A model generated the notes under the pieces. That model ran no database searches, was not told the DNA's origin, and saw only the letters and a program-made list of their open reading frames with translations. The translations under genes were made by a program, and so were the position numbers. This document shows positions 44,191-52,422 of a stretch of DNA of 64,000 bases, piece after piece (positions within the stretch are counted from its first letter, which is position 1; the number at the start of each line of letters is the position of its first letter). The stretch is from an uncultured Clostridia bacterium (lineage in GTDB: Bacteria > Bacillota > Clostridia > Christensenellales > Borkfalkiaceae). Location of the stretch: the NCBI GenBank assembly GCA_947628505.1, contig CANRAD010000004.1, positions 46,142 to 110,141 on the forward strand, in the 5' to 3' direction.

Positions 44191-45219
44191 TCAATTGTTC
44201 TCGTCTATAAACGTCCAACCTTTGGGAACGAATATTTTGTTAAACATATAAACGGCGTATCTGTCGGTCATAGACGAGAGATAGTCGCAAACAACTTGTT
44301 CCGCGGGCCACTTTTCGAGCAACGCAACGTATGTCTGAGGCAGTTCTCCCGGATTTTTCATAAAATGGCCGTACATTGCCGAAAGCATCTTTTCCGCTTT
44401 GCTCTCCTCGCCGCGGGCCGAATCCGAAAGATATACGCGTTCGAACATAAACGCGCGCAGATTTTCGCTCGCCTCTTCGACTTCGACCTCCATCTCCACT
44501 TTGTTCTTTCCCGAACTCGCGAAATATACGGAAGATATAGCCGTGTTTATGCGTTCTTTCGACGTATTGCCGAGAATTTTTCTTATTTTCAGAGGAACGT
44601 CTTCGCCCGTAAGAATACCGGCCCGAACGGCGTCGTCGAGGTCGTGATTTATGTACGCAATTCTGTCTGCGACGGAAACGCATTTGCCTTCGAGCGTGCA
44701 CGGCTTGCCGTTTTTCTTATGGTTCAATATTCCGTCGCGTACTTCGTAAGTAAGATTAAGCCCTTTCCCGTCCTTTTCAAGCACGTCGACGACGCGCAAA
44801 GACTGCTCGTTATGTCTGAATCCCGAAGGACACAGTTTATTCAAAATCCTCTCTCCGCTGTGCCCGAACGGCGTGTGCCCCAAATCGTGCCCGAGAGCAA
44901 TAGCTTCGGCAAGATCTTCGTTGAGCGAAAGCGCGCGCGCTATGCTGCGGGCTATCTGCGCCACGTCGAGAGTGTGCGTGAGCCTGGTTACGTAATGATC
45001 GCCTTCGGGAGAAAAAAATACCTGCGTTTTATTTTTGAGCCTCAAAAAGGACTTGCAATAAATAATTCTGTCTCTGTCACGCTGAAAATCCGTGCGCATA
45101 GCACACGGTTTCTCTTCGCGTTCTCTGCCCTTCGTGTCCTCCGATCGGCAAGCGAAAGGCGATAAAAACGCTTTCTCTATCGCATATGTACGCTCTTTAA
45201 GACTCGGTTGCTTGTCCAT
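44191..45219 (-). CDS. dgt: dGTPase-like HD-domain triphosphohydrolase
   Basis: 342 residues. HD motif: RLTHTLDVAQIARSI, then LGHDLGHTPFGHSGERIL, RHNEQSLRV and DRIAYINHDLDD. The N-terminal RTDFQRDRDRIIYCKSFLRL is conserved in deoxyguanosinetriphosphate triphosphohydrolase-like proteins. Removes triphosphate from dNTPs, trimming the pool in support of replication. Upstream of dnaG, a common position in Clostridia. No clear ribosome site before the ATG; the 64-base gap to the upstream SDR gene is the largest in the long run and may hold a secondary promoter. Confidence 0.93.
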   Translation of the reverse strand: MDKQPSLKERTYAIEKAFLSPFACRSEDTKGREREEKPCAMRTDFQRDRDRIIYCKSFLRLKNKTQVFFSPEGDHYVTRLTHTLDVAQIARSIARALSLNEDLAEAIALGHDLGHTPFGHSGERILNKLCPSGFRHNEQSLRVVDVLEKDGKGLNLTYEVRDGILNHKKNGKPCTLEGKCVSVADRIAYINHDLDDAVRAGILTGEDVPLKIRKILGNTSKERINTAISSVYFASSGKNKVEMEVEVEEASENLRAFMFERVYLSDSARGEESKAEKMLSAMYGHFMKNPGELPQTYVALLEKWPAEQVVCDYLSSMTDRYAVYMFNKIFVPKGWTFIDENN

Positions 45220-45283
45220 TCTGAATTATTTTACGAATTTTTTCCGTTAATTCCTTTTTTTGACGAAAATTTTTGCGCTGCGT

Positions 45284-46006
45284 TCACTTGGAAAATCCGC
45301 CGCCTACGGAAAGCACTTCGCCCGTAACATACTGAGCTTCGGCAAGATAAAGGCACGCCTCGGCCACTTCCTCGGGAAATCCCGTTCTTCCGAGCGGCAC
45401 CCTCGATATCAATTCCTCCATTTCCTCGCTAGTCAGACGCGAATTCATATCCGTATCTATGACGCCCGGGGAAACGCAATTGACTCTTACTTTCGAGGGC
45501 GCGAGCTCTTTGGCAAGCGCTTTCGTAAAGCTGATTACCGCGCCTTTCGAAGACGAATACGCCACTTCGCAACTTGCACCGACTTCTCCCCATATGGAGC
45601 CTATGTTTATTATCGCGCCGCCCGTGCAAATCATCTTCGGCACTACTTCGCGACAGCAAAGAAACATTCCTTTGACATTGACGTCGAATATCCTGTTCCA
45701 ATCCGAAAGCGCGGTGTCCTGTATGACTTCGACGCGCGAAATGCCTGCGTTGTTCACGAGCACGTCGAGTCTTCTGTAAATGGTGTAAAATTCCGAAAAC
45801 ATGGCGCGGACCTGCGCTTCGTCGGAAATATCCGCGCGCAAGAGCACGGGGCAATAACCCATCATATTGAATTCTTCCTGCGTTGACAGCGCCGCCCTCT
45901 CGTCTTTATCGTAATTCAACACAACTTCGTATCCTTGTTCGAGAAACGCCAAGGCTATGGCCTTGCCTATGCCTTTTGTGCCGCCGGTTATAAGCGCAGT
46001 TTTCAT
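45284..46006 (-). CDS. Short-chain dehydrogenase/reductase (FabG-like)
   Basis: 240 residues with the classical SDR motifs: TGGTKGIGKA (cofactor), NNAG (about 85-88), catalytic Ser in NIGSIWG and Y-x-x-x-K in YSSSKGA, and SPGVIDTDM. Resembles 3-oxoacyl-ACP reductases, but it lies inside an aromatic-pathway operon (overlapping aroK by four bases), so the substrate is open. No second NADPH-specificity clue beyond the Lys in TGGTKG. Confidence 0.88.
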   Translation of the reverse strand: MKTALITGGTKGIGKAIALAFLEQGYEVVLNYDKDERAALSTQEEFNMMGYCPVLLRADISDEAQVRAMFSEFYTIYRRLDVLVNNAGISRVEVIQDTALSDWNRIFDVNVKGMFLCCREVVPKMICTGGAIINIGSIWGEVGASCEVAYSSSKGAVISFTKALAKELAPSKVRVNCVSPGVIDTDMNSRLTSEEMEELISRVPLGRTGFPEEVAEACLYLAEAQYVTGEVLSVGGGFSK

Positions 46007-46497
46007 TTTATTGCCTCCGTTACCGCAACCGCTACCATGCGCGGTCCGAGATTGTCGGTATCTATTATTATATCTGCCGCCGTTTCGTAAGTTGACGCAC
46101 GCTCTTCATAGAGTTTTTCGAGGTTACGCAACATATCGCCTTTCAAGAGCGGACGCGTTTTATCGTCTTTCAAACGCCCGAACAGCGTTCCGACCGAAGC
46201 GCGAAGATATACTATCCTGCCGTTCGATTTCAATAATTTTACGTTTTCGGCGCGCATAAGGCACCCGCCGCCCGTGGAAATAATAAGCCCGTCGCGGCTG
46301 CTGAGTTCCTCAACCGTCTGCGTTTCGATATCTCTGAAACGTTTTTCGCCGTATTTAGCGAAAATCGAGGAGATATCTCCGTGAACCTTTATTATCTCCC
46401 CGTCGGTATCCGCAACTTCTTTTCCGAGCATTTCGCCGAGAATTGCCGAAACGGTGGTTTTCCCCGAGCCGGGCATTCCCGCAAGTATTATGTTCAT
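46003..46497 (-). CDS. aroK: Shikimate kinase
   Basis: 164 residues from the ATG at 46497, overlapping the aroQ stop as ATGA. A longer frame reading back to 46779 is only an overlap with aroQ. Walker A GMPGSGKTT (about 7-15), shikimate-binding DTDGEI and STGGGC, lid arginines in TRPLLK. Phosphorylates shikimate to shikimate 3-phosphate with ATP in the cytosol. Part of aroC-B-E-Q-K. Confidence 0.94.
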   Translation of the reverse strand: MNIILAGMPGSGKTTVSAILGEMLGKEVADTDGEIIKVHGDISSIFAKYGEKRFRDIETQTVEELSSRDGLIISTGGGCLMRAENVKLLKSNGRIVYLRASVGTLFGRLKDDKTRPLLKGDMLRNLEKLYEERASTYETAADIIIDTDNLGPRMVAVAVTEAIK

Positions 46498-46904
46498 AAT
46501 CTGAAACTCTCGCCGGCAAGTATATAACTGTTCTTGCCGAAGCCGCATATTACTCCTCTGCACACTTCGGAAATCACCGATTTGTTTCTGAATTCTTCCC
46601 TTGCGTGGACATTGGACATATGCACTTCGACAACCGGCACTTTTACAGAAGCTATTGCGTCTCTTATCGCATAACTGTAATGGGTAAAAGCTCCCGCGTT
46701 GAGCACTATGCCGTCGCAATCCGCCGACTGAATGGCCGTACATATTTCGCCTTCGACGTTGCTCTGGAAAAATTCGCATTCGTCGCCTTTGAAGTGTTCG
46801 GCTATCTCCGCGTTTATTTCGTCAAGCGTCTGCTCGCCGTATACGTTCTTTTCGCGTATGCCCGTCATATTCAGATTTACGCCGTTTATAAAAAGCAGTT
46901 TCAT
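46494..46904 (-). CDS. aroQ: 3-dehydroquinate dehydratase, type II
   Basis: 136 residues from the ATG at 46904, with GGAG supplied by the end of aroE (one-base gap between stop and start). Type II features: FINGVNLNMTGIREKNVYG (catalytic Arg and Tyr), NAGAFTHYSYAIRDAI and VEVHMSNVHAREEFR (catalytic His). The usual NGPNLN motif reads NGVNLN. Converts 3-dehydroquinate to 3-dehydroshikimate. Confidence 0.94.
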   Translation of the reverse strand: MKLLFINGVNLNMTGIREKNVYGEQTLDEINAEIAEHFKGDECEFFQSNVEGEICTAIQSADCDGIVLNAGAFTHYSYAIRDAIASVKVPVVEVHMSNVHAREEFRNKSVISEVCRGVICGFGKNSYILAGESFRL

Positions 46905-46905
46905 T

Positions 46906-47709
46906 TCAATTCTCCTTGCAATACTCTTCAAAAAATTTTTTGGCCTGCACTCCGTCGGCTTGATGGCCGAAATATATGCACTCGGAAAAATACGCCTGAT
47001 AAAACAGCATCGCCTCGCCGTTTATTATCCGCTTCCCGAACGATTCGGCTATTTCGAGAAACCGACTTTTTTTAGGTTCATAAATAAGATCGACGGCGAC
47101 GCCGCAAAGTTTTATAAGGTCTTCTCCGACGGGCGACTCGCCCTCCGTTTTATGCATGCCTATTCCGGTTGCGTTTATTATCATATCATACGGAACCGCA
47201 TCTGTCTTTTCAAGCGGCGCGACGCCTTTGAATTCTTGCGATAACCGCAATGAATTGTCGCGGAATTTATCGTAAACGCACACTTTCGCGCCGCCGTCGA
47301 GAAGTTTTTTTGCAACGCTCCTGCCTGCGCCGCCGGCACCGAGAAGGAGAACTCTGAGCCCCGACATTTCCACGCCGTTGTTTTCGAGCATCATGCGGAA
47401 ACCTTCGCCGTCCGTGTTGTAACCCGTGCGCGTGGCGCACAAAACCGTGTTGACCGCGCCGAAAACAGACGCGTCGCCCTCGATATTTTCAAGGCGGCTC
47501 ATAACGGATATTTTGAACGGAATGGTTACGTTCAATCCGTCGTAATCGTTCATGAGCCCTTCTATTTTTCCGCCAAACTCGTCTTCCTGCACCGATATCT
47601 TTTCATAATCGACGGAATTGCCCATCTTTTCGGCTATAAACGAGTGCATCTGCGGGCTTACGGATTTTGACACGTCCTTGCCTATAACCGCGAGTTTCTT
47701 ATATCCCAT
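46906..47709 (-). CDS. aroE: Shikimate dehydrogenase
   Basis: 267 residues. Substrate-binding KSVSPQMHS, NVTIPFK (catalytic Lys), NTDGEGF, and the NADP-binding LLGAGGAGRSVAKKL (about 124-138). Reduces 3-dehydroshikimate to shikimate. The start overlaps the aroB end by 11 bases. Confidence 0.95.
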   Translation of the reverse strand: MGYKKLAVIGKDVSKSVSPQMHSFIAEKMGNSVDYEKISVQEDEFGGKIEGLMNDYDGLNVTIPFKISVMSRLENIEGDASVFGAVNTVLCATRTGYNTDGEGFRMMLENNGVEMSGLRVLLLGAGGAGRSVAKKLLDGGAKVCVYDKFRDNSLRLSQEFKGVAPLEKTDAVPYDMIINATGIGMHKTEGESPVGEDLIKLCGVAVDLIYEPKKSRFLEIAESFGKRIINGEAMLFYQAYFSECIYFGHQADGVQAKKFFEEYCKEN

Positions 47710-48769
47710 ACGCTCGCCTCAACGTTTCGGAACATTCTTTGACAAGCGAAACATATTCGTCCATTCCGAGTTTTATCTCCTCCGTCCTGCCGATTTGCGC
47801 CGGAACTATGACCGATATGCGGCTATCGCTGTTTTTCTTGTCGTAAGCCGCGAGCTTGCACGCTTCTGCTATGTCCGGGTAAGAAGGTATTTTATTCACG
47901 ATTTTTTTGATAAGTCCTATAAGACTTGCCGCATAATTTTTATCGCAGACGCCCTTTTTCATTGCGATGTACAATTCGTAGTACATACCTATGAGAACGT
48001 ATTCGCCGTGCGACTTCTTGCGATAATACAATTCGAGCGCGTGCCCCGTGGTATGTCCCAGATTGAGAGTTTTTCTGAGCCCCGTGGTTTCCTTTTCGTC
48101 CGCTTCCACCACGCGCGCCTTGTGCTCTATGCACATGGCGATAATCCCGGAGAGAAAATCTTTATCGGCGAATTTATCCGTGTTTTTTACGAGCAAATCG
48201 TAAATTTCGCCGTTCAACGCGGAAGTTTTTATTATCTCGCCCCAACCGCACCTCACTTCTCTCTCCGTAAGAGTTTCAAAGAACGCGGGATCGGCTATTA
48301 CTTCGCGCGGCTGATAAAAAGCGCCTATCGCGTTTTTTACGCCCTCGAAATCTATGGCGGTTTTGCCGCCCACGGAGCTGTCGACCTGCGCGAGCAATGT
48401 AGTGGGAACCTGTACAAGTTTCACTCCGCGCATATACAAAGACGCCGCGAGCCCCGCGATATCGCCCACCACGCCGCCGCCGAAAGCGACCACCGTGCAA
48501 TTCCTCTTCATGCCGGATTTGAGCATTTCTTTTAAAATGGCCGTAAGATAACGAATATTTTTACTGCGTTCGCCGGCGGGAATAATGTAAATAGGCACAA
48601 ATTCCCCGAACGTTTCCCATAGCCGATAGCGATAATAGGCAAATACATTCGAATCCGTTACGATGAACAACTGCTCGTCCGCAAGCCGGGGAGCGTATTC
48701 CGCAAACACGCCCTCGCCGCATCTTATAACGCTTTCGGTTGTAGCCGTTTTAAGCAATATCTCTTTCAT
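47699..48769 (-). CDS. aroB: 3-dehydroquinate synthase
   Basis: 356 residues. Contains GGGVVGDIAGLAASLYMRGV, VPTTLLAQVDSSVGGKTAID and the zinc-ligand stretch LNLGHTTGHALE; all are diagnostic of AroB. NAD- and zinc-dependent cyclisation of DAHP to 3-dehydroquinate. Two-base gap after aroC. Confidence 0.96.
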   Translation of the reverse strand: MKEILLKTATTESVIRCGEGVFAEYAPRLADEQLFIVTDSNVFAYYRYRLWETFGEFVPIYIIPAGERSKNIRYLTAILKEMLKSGMKRNCTVVAFGGGVVGDIAGLAASLYMRGVKLVQVPTTLLAQVDSSVGGKTAIDFEGVKNAIGAFYQPREVIADPAFFETLTEREVRCGWGEIIKTSALNGEIYDLLVKNTDKFADKDFLSGIIAMCIEHKARVVEADEKETTGLRKTLNLGHTTGHALELYYRKKSHGEYVLIGMYYELYIAMKKGVCDKNYAASLIGLIKKIVNKIPSYPDIAEACKLAAYDKKNSDSRISVIVPAQIGRTEEIKLGMDEYVSLVKECSETLRRAYGI

Positions 48770-48771
48770 TT

Positions 48772-49890
48772 TTACTTTAAATCCGTATATCTTTTTATAA
48801 CTTCTTTCATGCTGTCGCCGCCGAGCCGTTCGGCAACCGCCGCCGCAATCGTAAACGCCACCGCGCTTTCGACGACGATTTCCGCCGCACAGACGGCGCA
48901 GACGTCGCTCCGCTCGCTTGCGGCTATCGCTTCGTCGCCCGTAGATATGTCGACCGTTTTCAGTCCTTTCATAAGCGTAGGAATGGGTTTCATGGCTGCT
49001 CTTACGACGATTTCCTCGCCGTTGGACATTCCGCCCTCTATTCCGCCGGCGTTATTTGTCTTCCTCTTCAACGAAGCGGAAATTTCGTCGTGCACGGCGC
49101 TGCCCCTCAGTCCGGCGGCTTTAAAGCCCATGCCTATTTCCACGCCTTTTATCGCCTGCACGCTCATCGCGGCGGCGCAGAGTTTTGCGTCGAGCTTATC
49201 CGTATAGGACATGCAACTACCGAAACCGCTTTTCAAGCCTTTGACGCGCACTTCGATTATGCCGCCCGCCGTATCGCCCTCCGCTTTAAGGCCGTCGATG
49301 AGCTCAATGGCCTTGGCTTGTTTGTCGCCGTCCAACATAAACAACGGCTGTGATTTCGCCGCGGTTATCTCTTCGAAAGTATAATCTTTTTCGTCGACTA
49401 CTCCGCACACGCCCTTTACATAGCCGTCGACGTACACTCCCAATGCGGAGAGGTATTGTCCGGCTATCGCGCCTGCCGCGACGCGCACGGCGGTTTCCCG
49501 CGCGCTGGCACGTTCGAGAATATTCCTTGCGTCCGACTGGTCGTATTTGATAACTCCCGCGAGGTCGGCATGCCCCGGGCGCACTTTCGTCAAGCGCTTT
49601 AAACTTATGTCGCAACCTTCGGGTGCCATGCACTCTTTCCAATTGGCATAATCTTTGTTTACTATACAGAAGGCGAGCGGACTTCCGAGCGTCGTAAGAT
49701 TGCGCACTCCGCTTATTATTTCTATACTGTCTTTTTCGATTTTCTGGCGCGCGCCTCTGCCGTAACCGCTCTGTCTGAGAGCAAGTTCGCGGTTGATTTC
49801 CTCTATATCGAGTTTAAGATTGGAGGGCAAACCTTCTATTATTCCGACAAGCGCTTTGCCGTGGGATTCACCCGCAGTTATGAGTTTCAT
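48772..49890 (-). CDS. aroC: Chorismate synthase
   Basis: 372 residues from the ATG at 49890 with AAAGGAG at good spacing; the eight extra codons of the longest frame are dropped because the ribosome site would be inside them. Motifs GESHG, RQSGYGRGARQ, RPGHADLAGVIKY and RNILERASARETA are typical. Needs reduced FMN and converts EPSP to chorismate. Overlaps the MBL-fold gene stop by four bases. AroA (EPSP synthase) and DAHP synthase are not in the window. Confidence 0.96.
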   Translation of the reverse strand: MKLITAGESHGKALVGIIEGLPSNLKLDIEEINRELALRQSGYGRGARQKIEKDSIEIISGVRNLTTLGSPLAFCIVNKDYANWKECMAPEGCDISLKRLTKVRPGHADLAGVIKYDQSDARNILERASARETAVRVAAGAIAGQYLSALGVYVDGYVKGVCGVVDEKDYTFEEITAAKSQPLFMLDGDKQAKAIELIDGLKAEGDTAGGIIEVRVKGLKSGFGSCMSYTDKLDAKLCAAAMSVQAIKGVEIGMGFKAAGLRGSAVHDEISASLKRKTNNAGGIEGGMSNGEEIVVRAAMKPIPTLMKGLKTVDISTGDEAIAASERSDVCAVCAAEIVVESAVAFTIAAAVAERLGGDSMKEVIKRYTDLK

Positions 49891-50906
49891 TTTATCTCCT
49901 TTGAAACGCGGCACATTCCCGGTTTCACCGTAACCGAAACCGTGCCGTCGTAATCGGTTCTGTAAACGTTTTCGGGCGCATACATTCCGAATTCCGCCAC
50001 AGTATCCGCCGAGGGATAACCGCGGGCGTTGCGCCCTACGGATATGACCGCGGTAACCGTTTTGCCTGTCGCGAAACGCTCTATGAGTTCGGAACAGAAA
50101 GACGAAGCCGAGCCGTGCTCCGCAACCTTTACGACGAGGTTGTTTATATCGGACATATCGCCGCCCGGGCGGACGTAATCCGCGTCTATATCAATCGATT
50201 TGGCAAGCGCGCTTTGCGCTTCGTAACCGGCGTCGCTCAAAAAAAGAAAGCCCGTTCCCGCGTATTCAAGCCATAAAATCGCCGAAGCGTTGTTTATGTT
50301 ATGCGTTGTGGGAGAAGCGTTCATCATCTGATAGAACGGATCTTCGTCGTGAATGCCCGGAGAAAGAAAACAAAAACCGTACAGCTCGTCCGAAAGCCCC
50401 TCGCCGTACTCGCAATACGATACGGAAGCTCCGTAGGCGCTTACTTCCGAGCAAAAATCGGAAAACTCGCGCGTTATGCCCTTATCGGTGCAGTACGGCA
50501 TAAAAACCCGACTTACGCCTTTGAGTTTTACTATTTCCGCCAATCCGCCGCAATGTTCGCTCTTTACGGAAGTGCACACGCAATAATCTATTTTGCCTAT
50601 ACCGCTGCCGTTTAAAACTTTCAGAATCGACAGTTGCGACGAATACGCCCCGTTGCCGCCGTCGACAAGAAGCGTTTTCCCGTCCGGAAGCTCGACTATC
50701 GCGCAATCGCCCGCATCGACGTCGAGAAAGCGGACACGCATGACGCCGTTCGGGGTTTCGCCCTTATTGAAAATTATGTACGCGGAAAGATATTTAAGCG
50801 GAATGAACACGTTGGTTATTATCAACGACAAACAGACCAACACCGCCACCGAGGCGAAAACAATGAGTTGTACAGTGCGCTTCGAAAGTTTTTTCCTGCG
50901 TTCCAT
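49887..50906 (-). CDS. Membrane-anchored ComEC-type metallo-beta-lactamase-fold protein with degenerate metal site
   Basis: 339 residues from the ATG at 50906 (MERRKKLSKR). The frame extends to an ATG at 50957, but a -10 box (TATAAT, 50954-50949) lies over those first codons. One membrane helix (about 11-35) places the domain outside. The order MRVRFLDVDAGDCAIVELPDG, LLVDGGNG, FLFLSDAG, EHGSASS follows the ComEC/Rec2 hydrolase domain. The usual T-H-x-H-x-D-H reads T-S-V-K-S-E-H and the late HHGS reads EHGS, so most metal ligands are missing and hydrolase activity is doubtful. No competence channel domain. Heads the aro gene run, overlapping aroC by four bases. Function unknown. Confidence 0.75.
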   Translation of the reverse strand: MERRKKLSKRTVQLIVFASVAVLVCLSLIITNVFIPLKYLSAYIIFNKGETPNGVMRVRFLDVDAGDCAIVELPDGKTLLVDGGNGAYSSQLSILKVLNGSGIGKIDYCVCTSVKSEHCGGLAEIVKLKGVSRVFMPYCTDKGITREFSDFCSEVSAYGASVSYCEYGEGLSDELYGFCFLSPGIHDEDPFYQMMNASPTTHNINNASAILWLEYAGTGFLFLSDAGYEAQSALAKSIDIDADYVRPGGDMSDINNLVVKVAEHGSASSFCSELIERFATGKTVTAVISVGRNARGYPSADTVAEFGMYAPENVYRTDYDGTVSVTVKPGMCRVSKEIK

Positions 50907-50948
50907 AATAAGACATAAAATACAAAATATTATAATTACACAAGATAT

Positions 50949-50977
50949 ATTATACATTATCGGTAATTGAAAGTAAA
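50949..50977 (-). promoter_or_regulatory. Likely promoter of the long aro-rpoD gene run
   Basis: Minus strand TATAAT (50954-50949) with a weak -35 TTTACT (50977-50972) 17 bases upstream. The transcript would start near 50942, about 36 bases before the start at 50906. Confidence 0.55.
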
Positions 50978-51038
50978 CAATTTGTCCGATTTAATTTTAT
51001 CTGCCGATAAATTATTTTGCCATAAAGTTCAAAATCGC

Positions 51039-51066
51039 TTGCAAAAATCAAATAATCTGTTATAAT
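51039..51066 (+). promoter_or_regulatory. Promoter of tRNA-Thr
   Basis: TTGCAA (51039-51044), 16-base spacer, TATAAT (51061-51066), 12 bases before the tRNA. Confidence 0.75.
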
Positions 51067-51078
51067 GATATAGTCTTT

Positions 51079-51154
51079 GCTACTGTGGCTCAGCTGGTAG
51101 AGCAGCTGATTCGTAATCAGCAGGTCGCCGGTTCGAATCCGGCCAGTAGCTCCA
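51079..51154 (+). tRNA. tRNA-Thr (anticodon CGU)
   Basis: Acceptor stem GCTACTG/CAGTAGC, discriminator T, CCA encoded (51152-51154). Anticodon stem GCTGA/TCAGC (51105-51109, 51117-51121) with loop TTCGTAA gives CGT at 51112-51114, reading ACG threonine codons. T-arm GGTTCGAATCC present. 76 bases. Confidence 0.96.
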
Positions 51155-51155
51155 A

Positions 51156-51190
51156 AAACAGCGTTGCCGTAAATCGGCAACGCTGTTTTT
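51156..51190 (+). terminator. Terminator after tRNA-Thr, also the head of the tandem repeat
   Basis: Arms AAAACAGCGTTGCCG/CGGCAACGCTGTTTT with a T-run on the plus strand and an A-run on the other side, so it can work in both directions. The hairpin core is repeated at 51311 and 51459. Confidence 0.88.
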
Positions 51191-51556
51191 GGTTACTGTG
51201 AAGGCGAAAACCGTCGTTCGCGCGAGGCGGGCAACGCACCGCCGACGCTTTGCCGAGGCTCCGCTTGCGGATACGGCAAAATCCGGCCTATAATTTGCAC
51301 CGTCAACTTACGTTGCCGTAAATCGGCAACGCTGTTTTTGGTTACTGTGAAGGTGAAAACCGTCGTTCGCGCGAGGCGGGCACGCACCGCCGACGCTTTG
51401 CCGAGGCTCCGCCTGCGGATACGGCAAAATCCGGCCTATAATTTGCACCGTCAACTTACGTTACCGTAAATCGGCAACGCTGTTTTTGGTTACTGTGAAG
51501 GTGAAAACCGTCGTTCGCGCGAGGCGGGCAACGCTTGCGGGTACGGCAAAATCCGG
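51162..51556. repeat. Tandem repeat, 149-base unit, two full copies and one truncated copy
   Basis: Copies at 51162-51310 (149 bases), 51311-51458 (148, three small differences) and 51459-51556 (truncated, lacking an internal segment of about 27 bases and the tail). Each unit opens with the terminator-like CGTTGCCG/CGGCAACG hairpin and T-run. It also has a GGCGG/CCGCC hairpin, a TTGCCG/CGGCAA hairpin enclosing CCGC/GCGG, and in full copies a TATAAT. Frames on the minus strand repeat a peptide (LARTTVFTFTVTKNSVADLR), which I regard as non-coding. No gene is seen in 51557-51709. Confidence 0.92.
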
Positions 51557-51709
51557 ATACTTATACTGTAACGTGCCGCGTGCCACGGTTAAACAGTGCG
51601 GCGGGTTAATGCGGTTTTTATCGAGCGATTGTTTTGGTTTCGGCGTCTGCGGCATTCAAATACCGCGAAAAAACGAATTTTCACGGAAATAAAATATTAT
51701 ATATAGCAT

Positions 51710-52390
51710 ATGAGCGCCAGAAAAAACAAAATATCGCCGTTTTTTATCTCGGTTACCGCAGTGCTTACCGTTACCGCAGCTATGTGCTTTTTTGCGCTCG
51801 CATACGGCAACGACAAAATCGATTTTAAAACGGTATTTTATTTCGTATGCTATAAAGCCGAGGACAACGCCGTATCTGCGGACGCCGTGTCCGGCGCGGT
51901 CTCCAATTACGGCGGAGCCGGATATATTCTCGAATACGGAAACACGTTTTATGTTACCGTGGCCTGTTATTACGATGAACACGACGCGGGGAACGTCGTT
52001 TCGAGTCTCGCGCGGCGCGGCCTCGATTGTTCCGTCCTGGAAATACGCACGGACGAATACGTCATTCAATCTTTCGGCGCGGGGAACAGAAAACAACTCT
52101 ATCTCGACAATCTCAAAACGCTGTACTCGCTCTCCGAACTCTGCTACGACTGCGCCAATTCCGTGGATATCGGCGAGCTCGACCAAACCGCCGCAAAAAA
52201 CATAATTTCGGACGTTAAAAGCGCTTTGAACGGTTTAAAATACAAAAACGGCGAAAACTGCTTCACAGAGGAACTCGACAGACTTATAGCCGTATGCGAT
52301 TCGGTTTCGTCGGATTATATTTTCTCCCGCGATATCCGCAAATTGCAGATAGCCATATGCGACACGATAATAAATATACGCATATATTGA
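51710..52390 (+). CDS. Membrane-anchored protein of unknown function, SPOR-like middle region
   Basis: 226 residues. An N-terminal anchor helix (about 10-33) is followed by an outward domain. Residues about 65-118 (GYILEYGNTFYVTVACYYDEHDAGNVVSSLARRGL) have the beta-alpha-beta rhythm and the alanine/valine pattern of SPOR domains, which bind denuded peptidoglycan, but similarity is weak. The remaining 100 residues look helical. No good ribosome site is visible before the ATG. The polysaccharide deacetylase gene follows after 32 bases, suggesting a shared role in cell-envelope or spore peptidoglycan processing (inference). Confidence 0.65.
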   Translation: MSARKNKISPFFISVTAVLTVTAAMCFFALAYGNDKIDFKTVFYFVCYKAEDNAVSADAVSGAVSNYGGAGYILEYGNTFYVTVACYYDEHDAGNVVSSLARRGLDCSVLEIRTDEYVIQSFGAGNRKQLYLDNLKTLYSLSELCYDCANSVDIGELDQTAAKNIISDVKSALNGLKYKNGENCFTEELDRLIAVCDSVSSDYIFSRDIRKLQIAICDTIINIRIY

Positions 52391-52422
52391 AATTTTAATC
52401 AGATTTTGCACAAATTAACGGC

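Noticed and set aside
51193..51655. Repeated small minus-strand peptides with LARTTVFTFTVTKNSVADLR
   Set aside because: They arise from the 149-base tandem repeat and its terminator hairpins; no start signals, and the repeat explains them.
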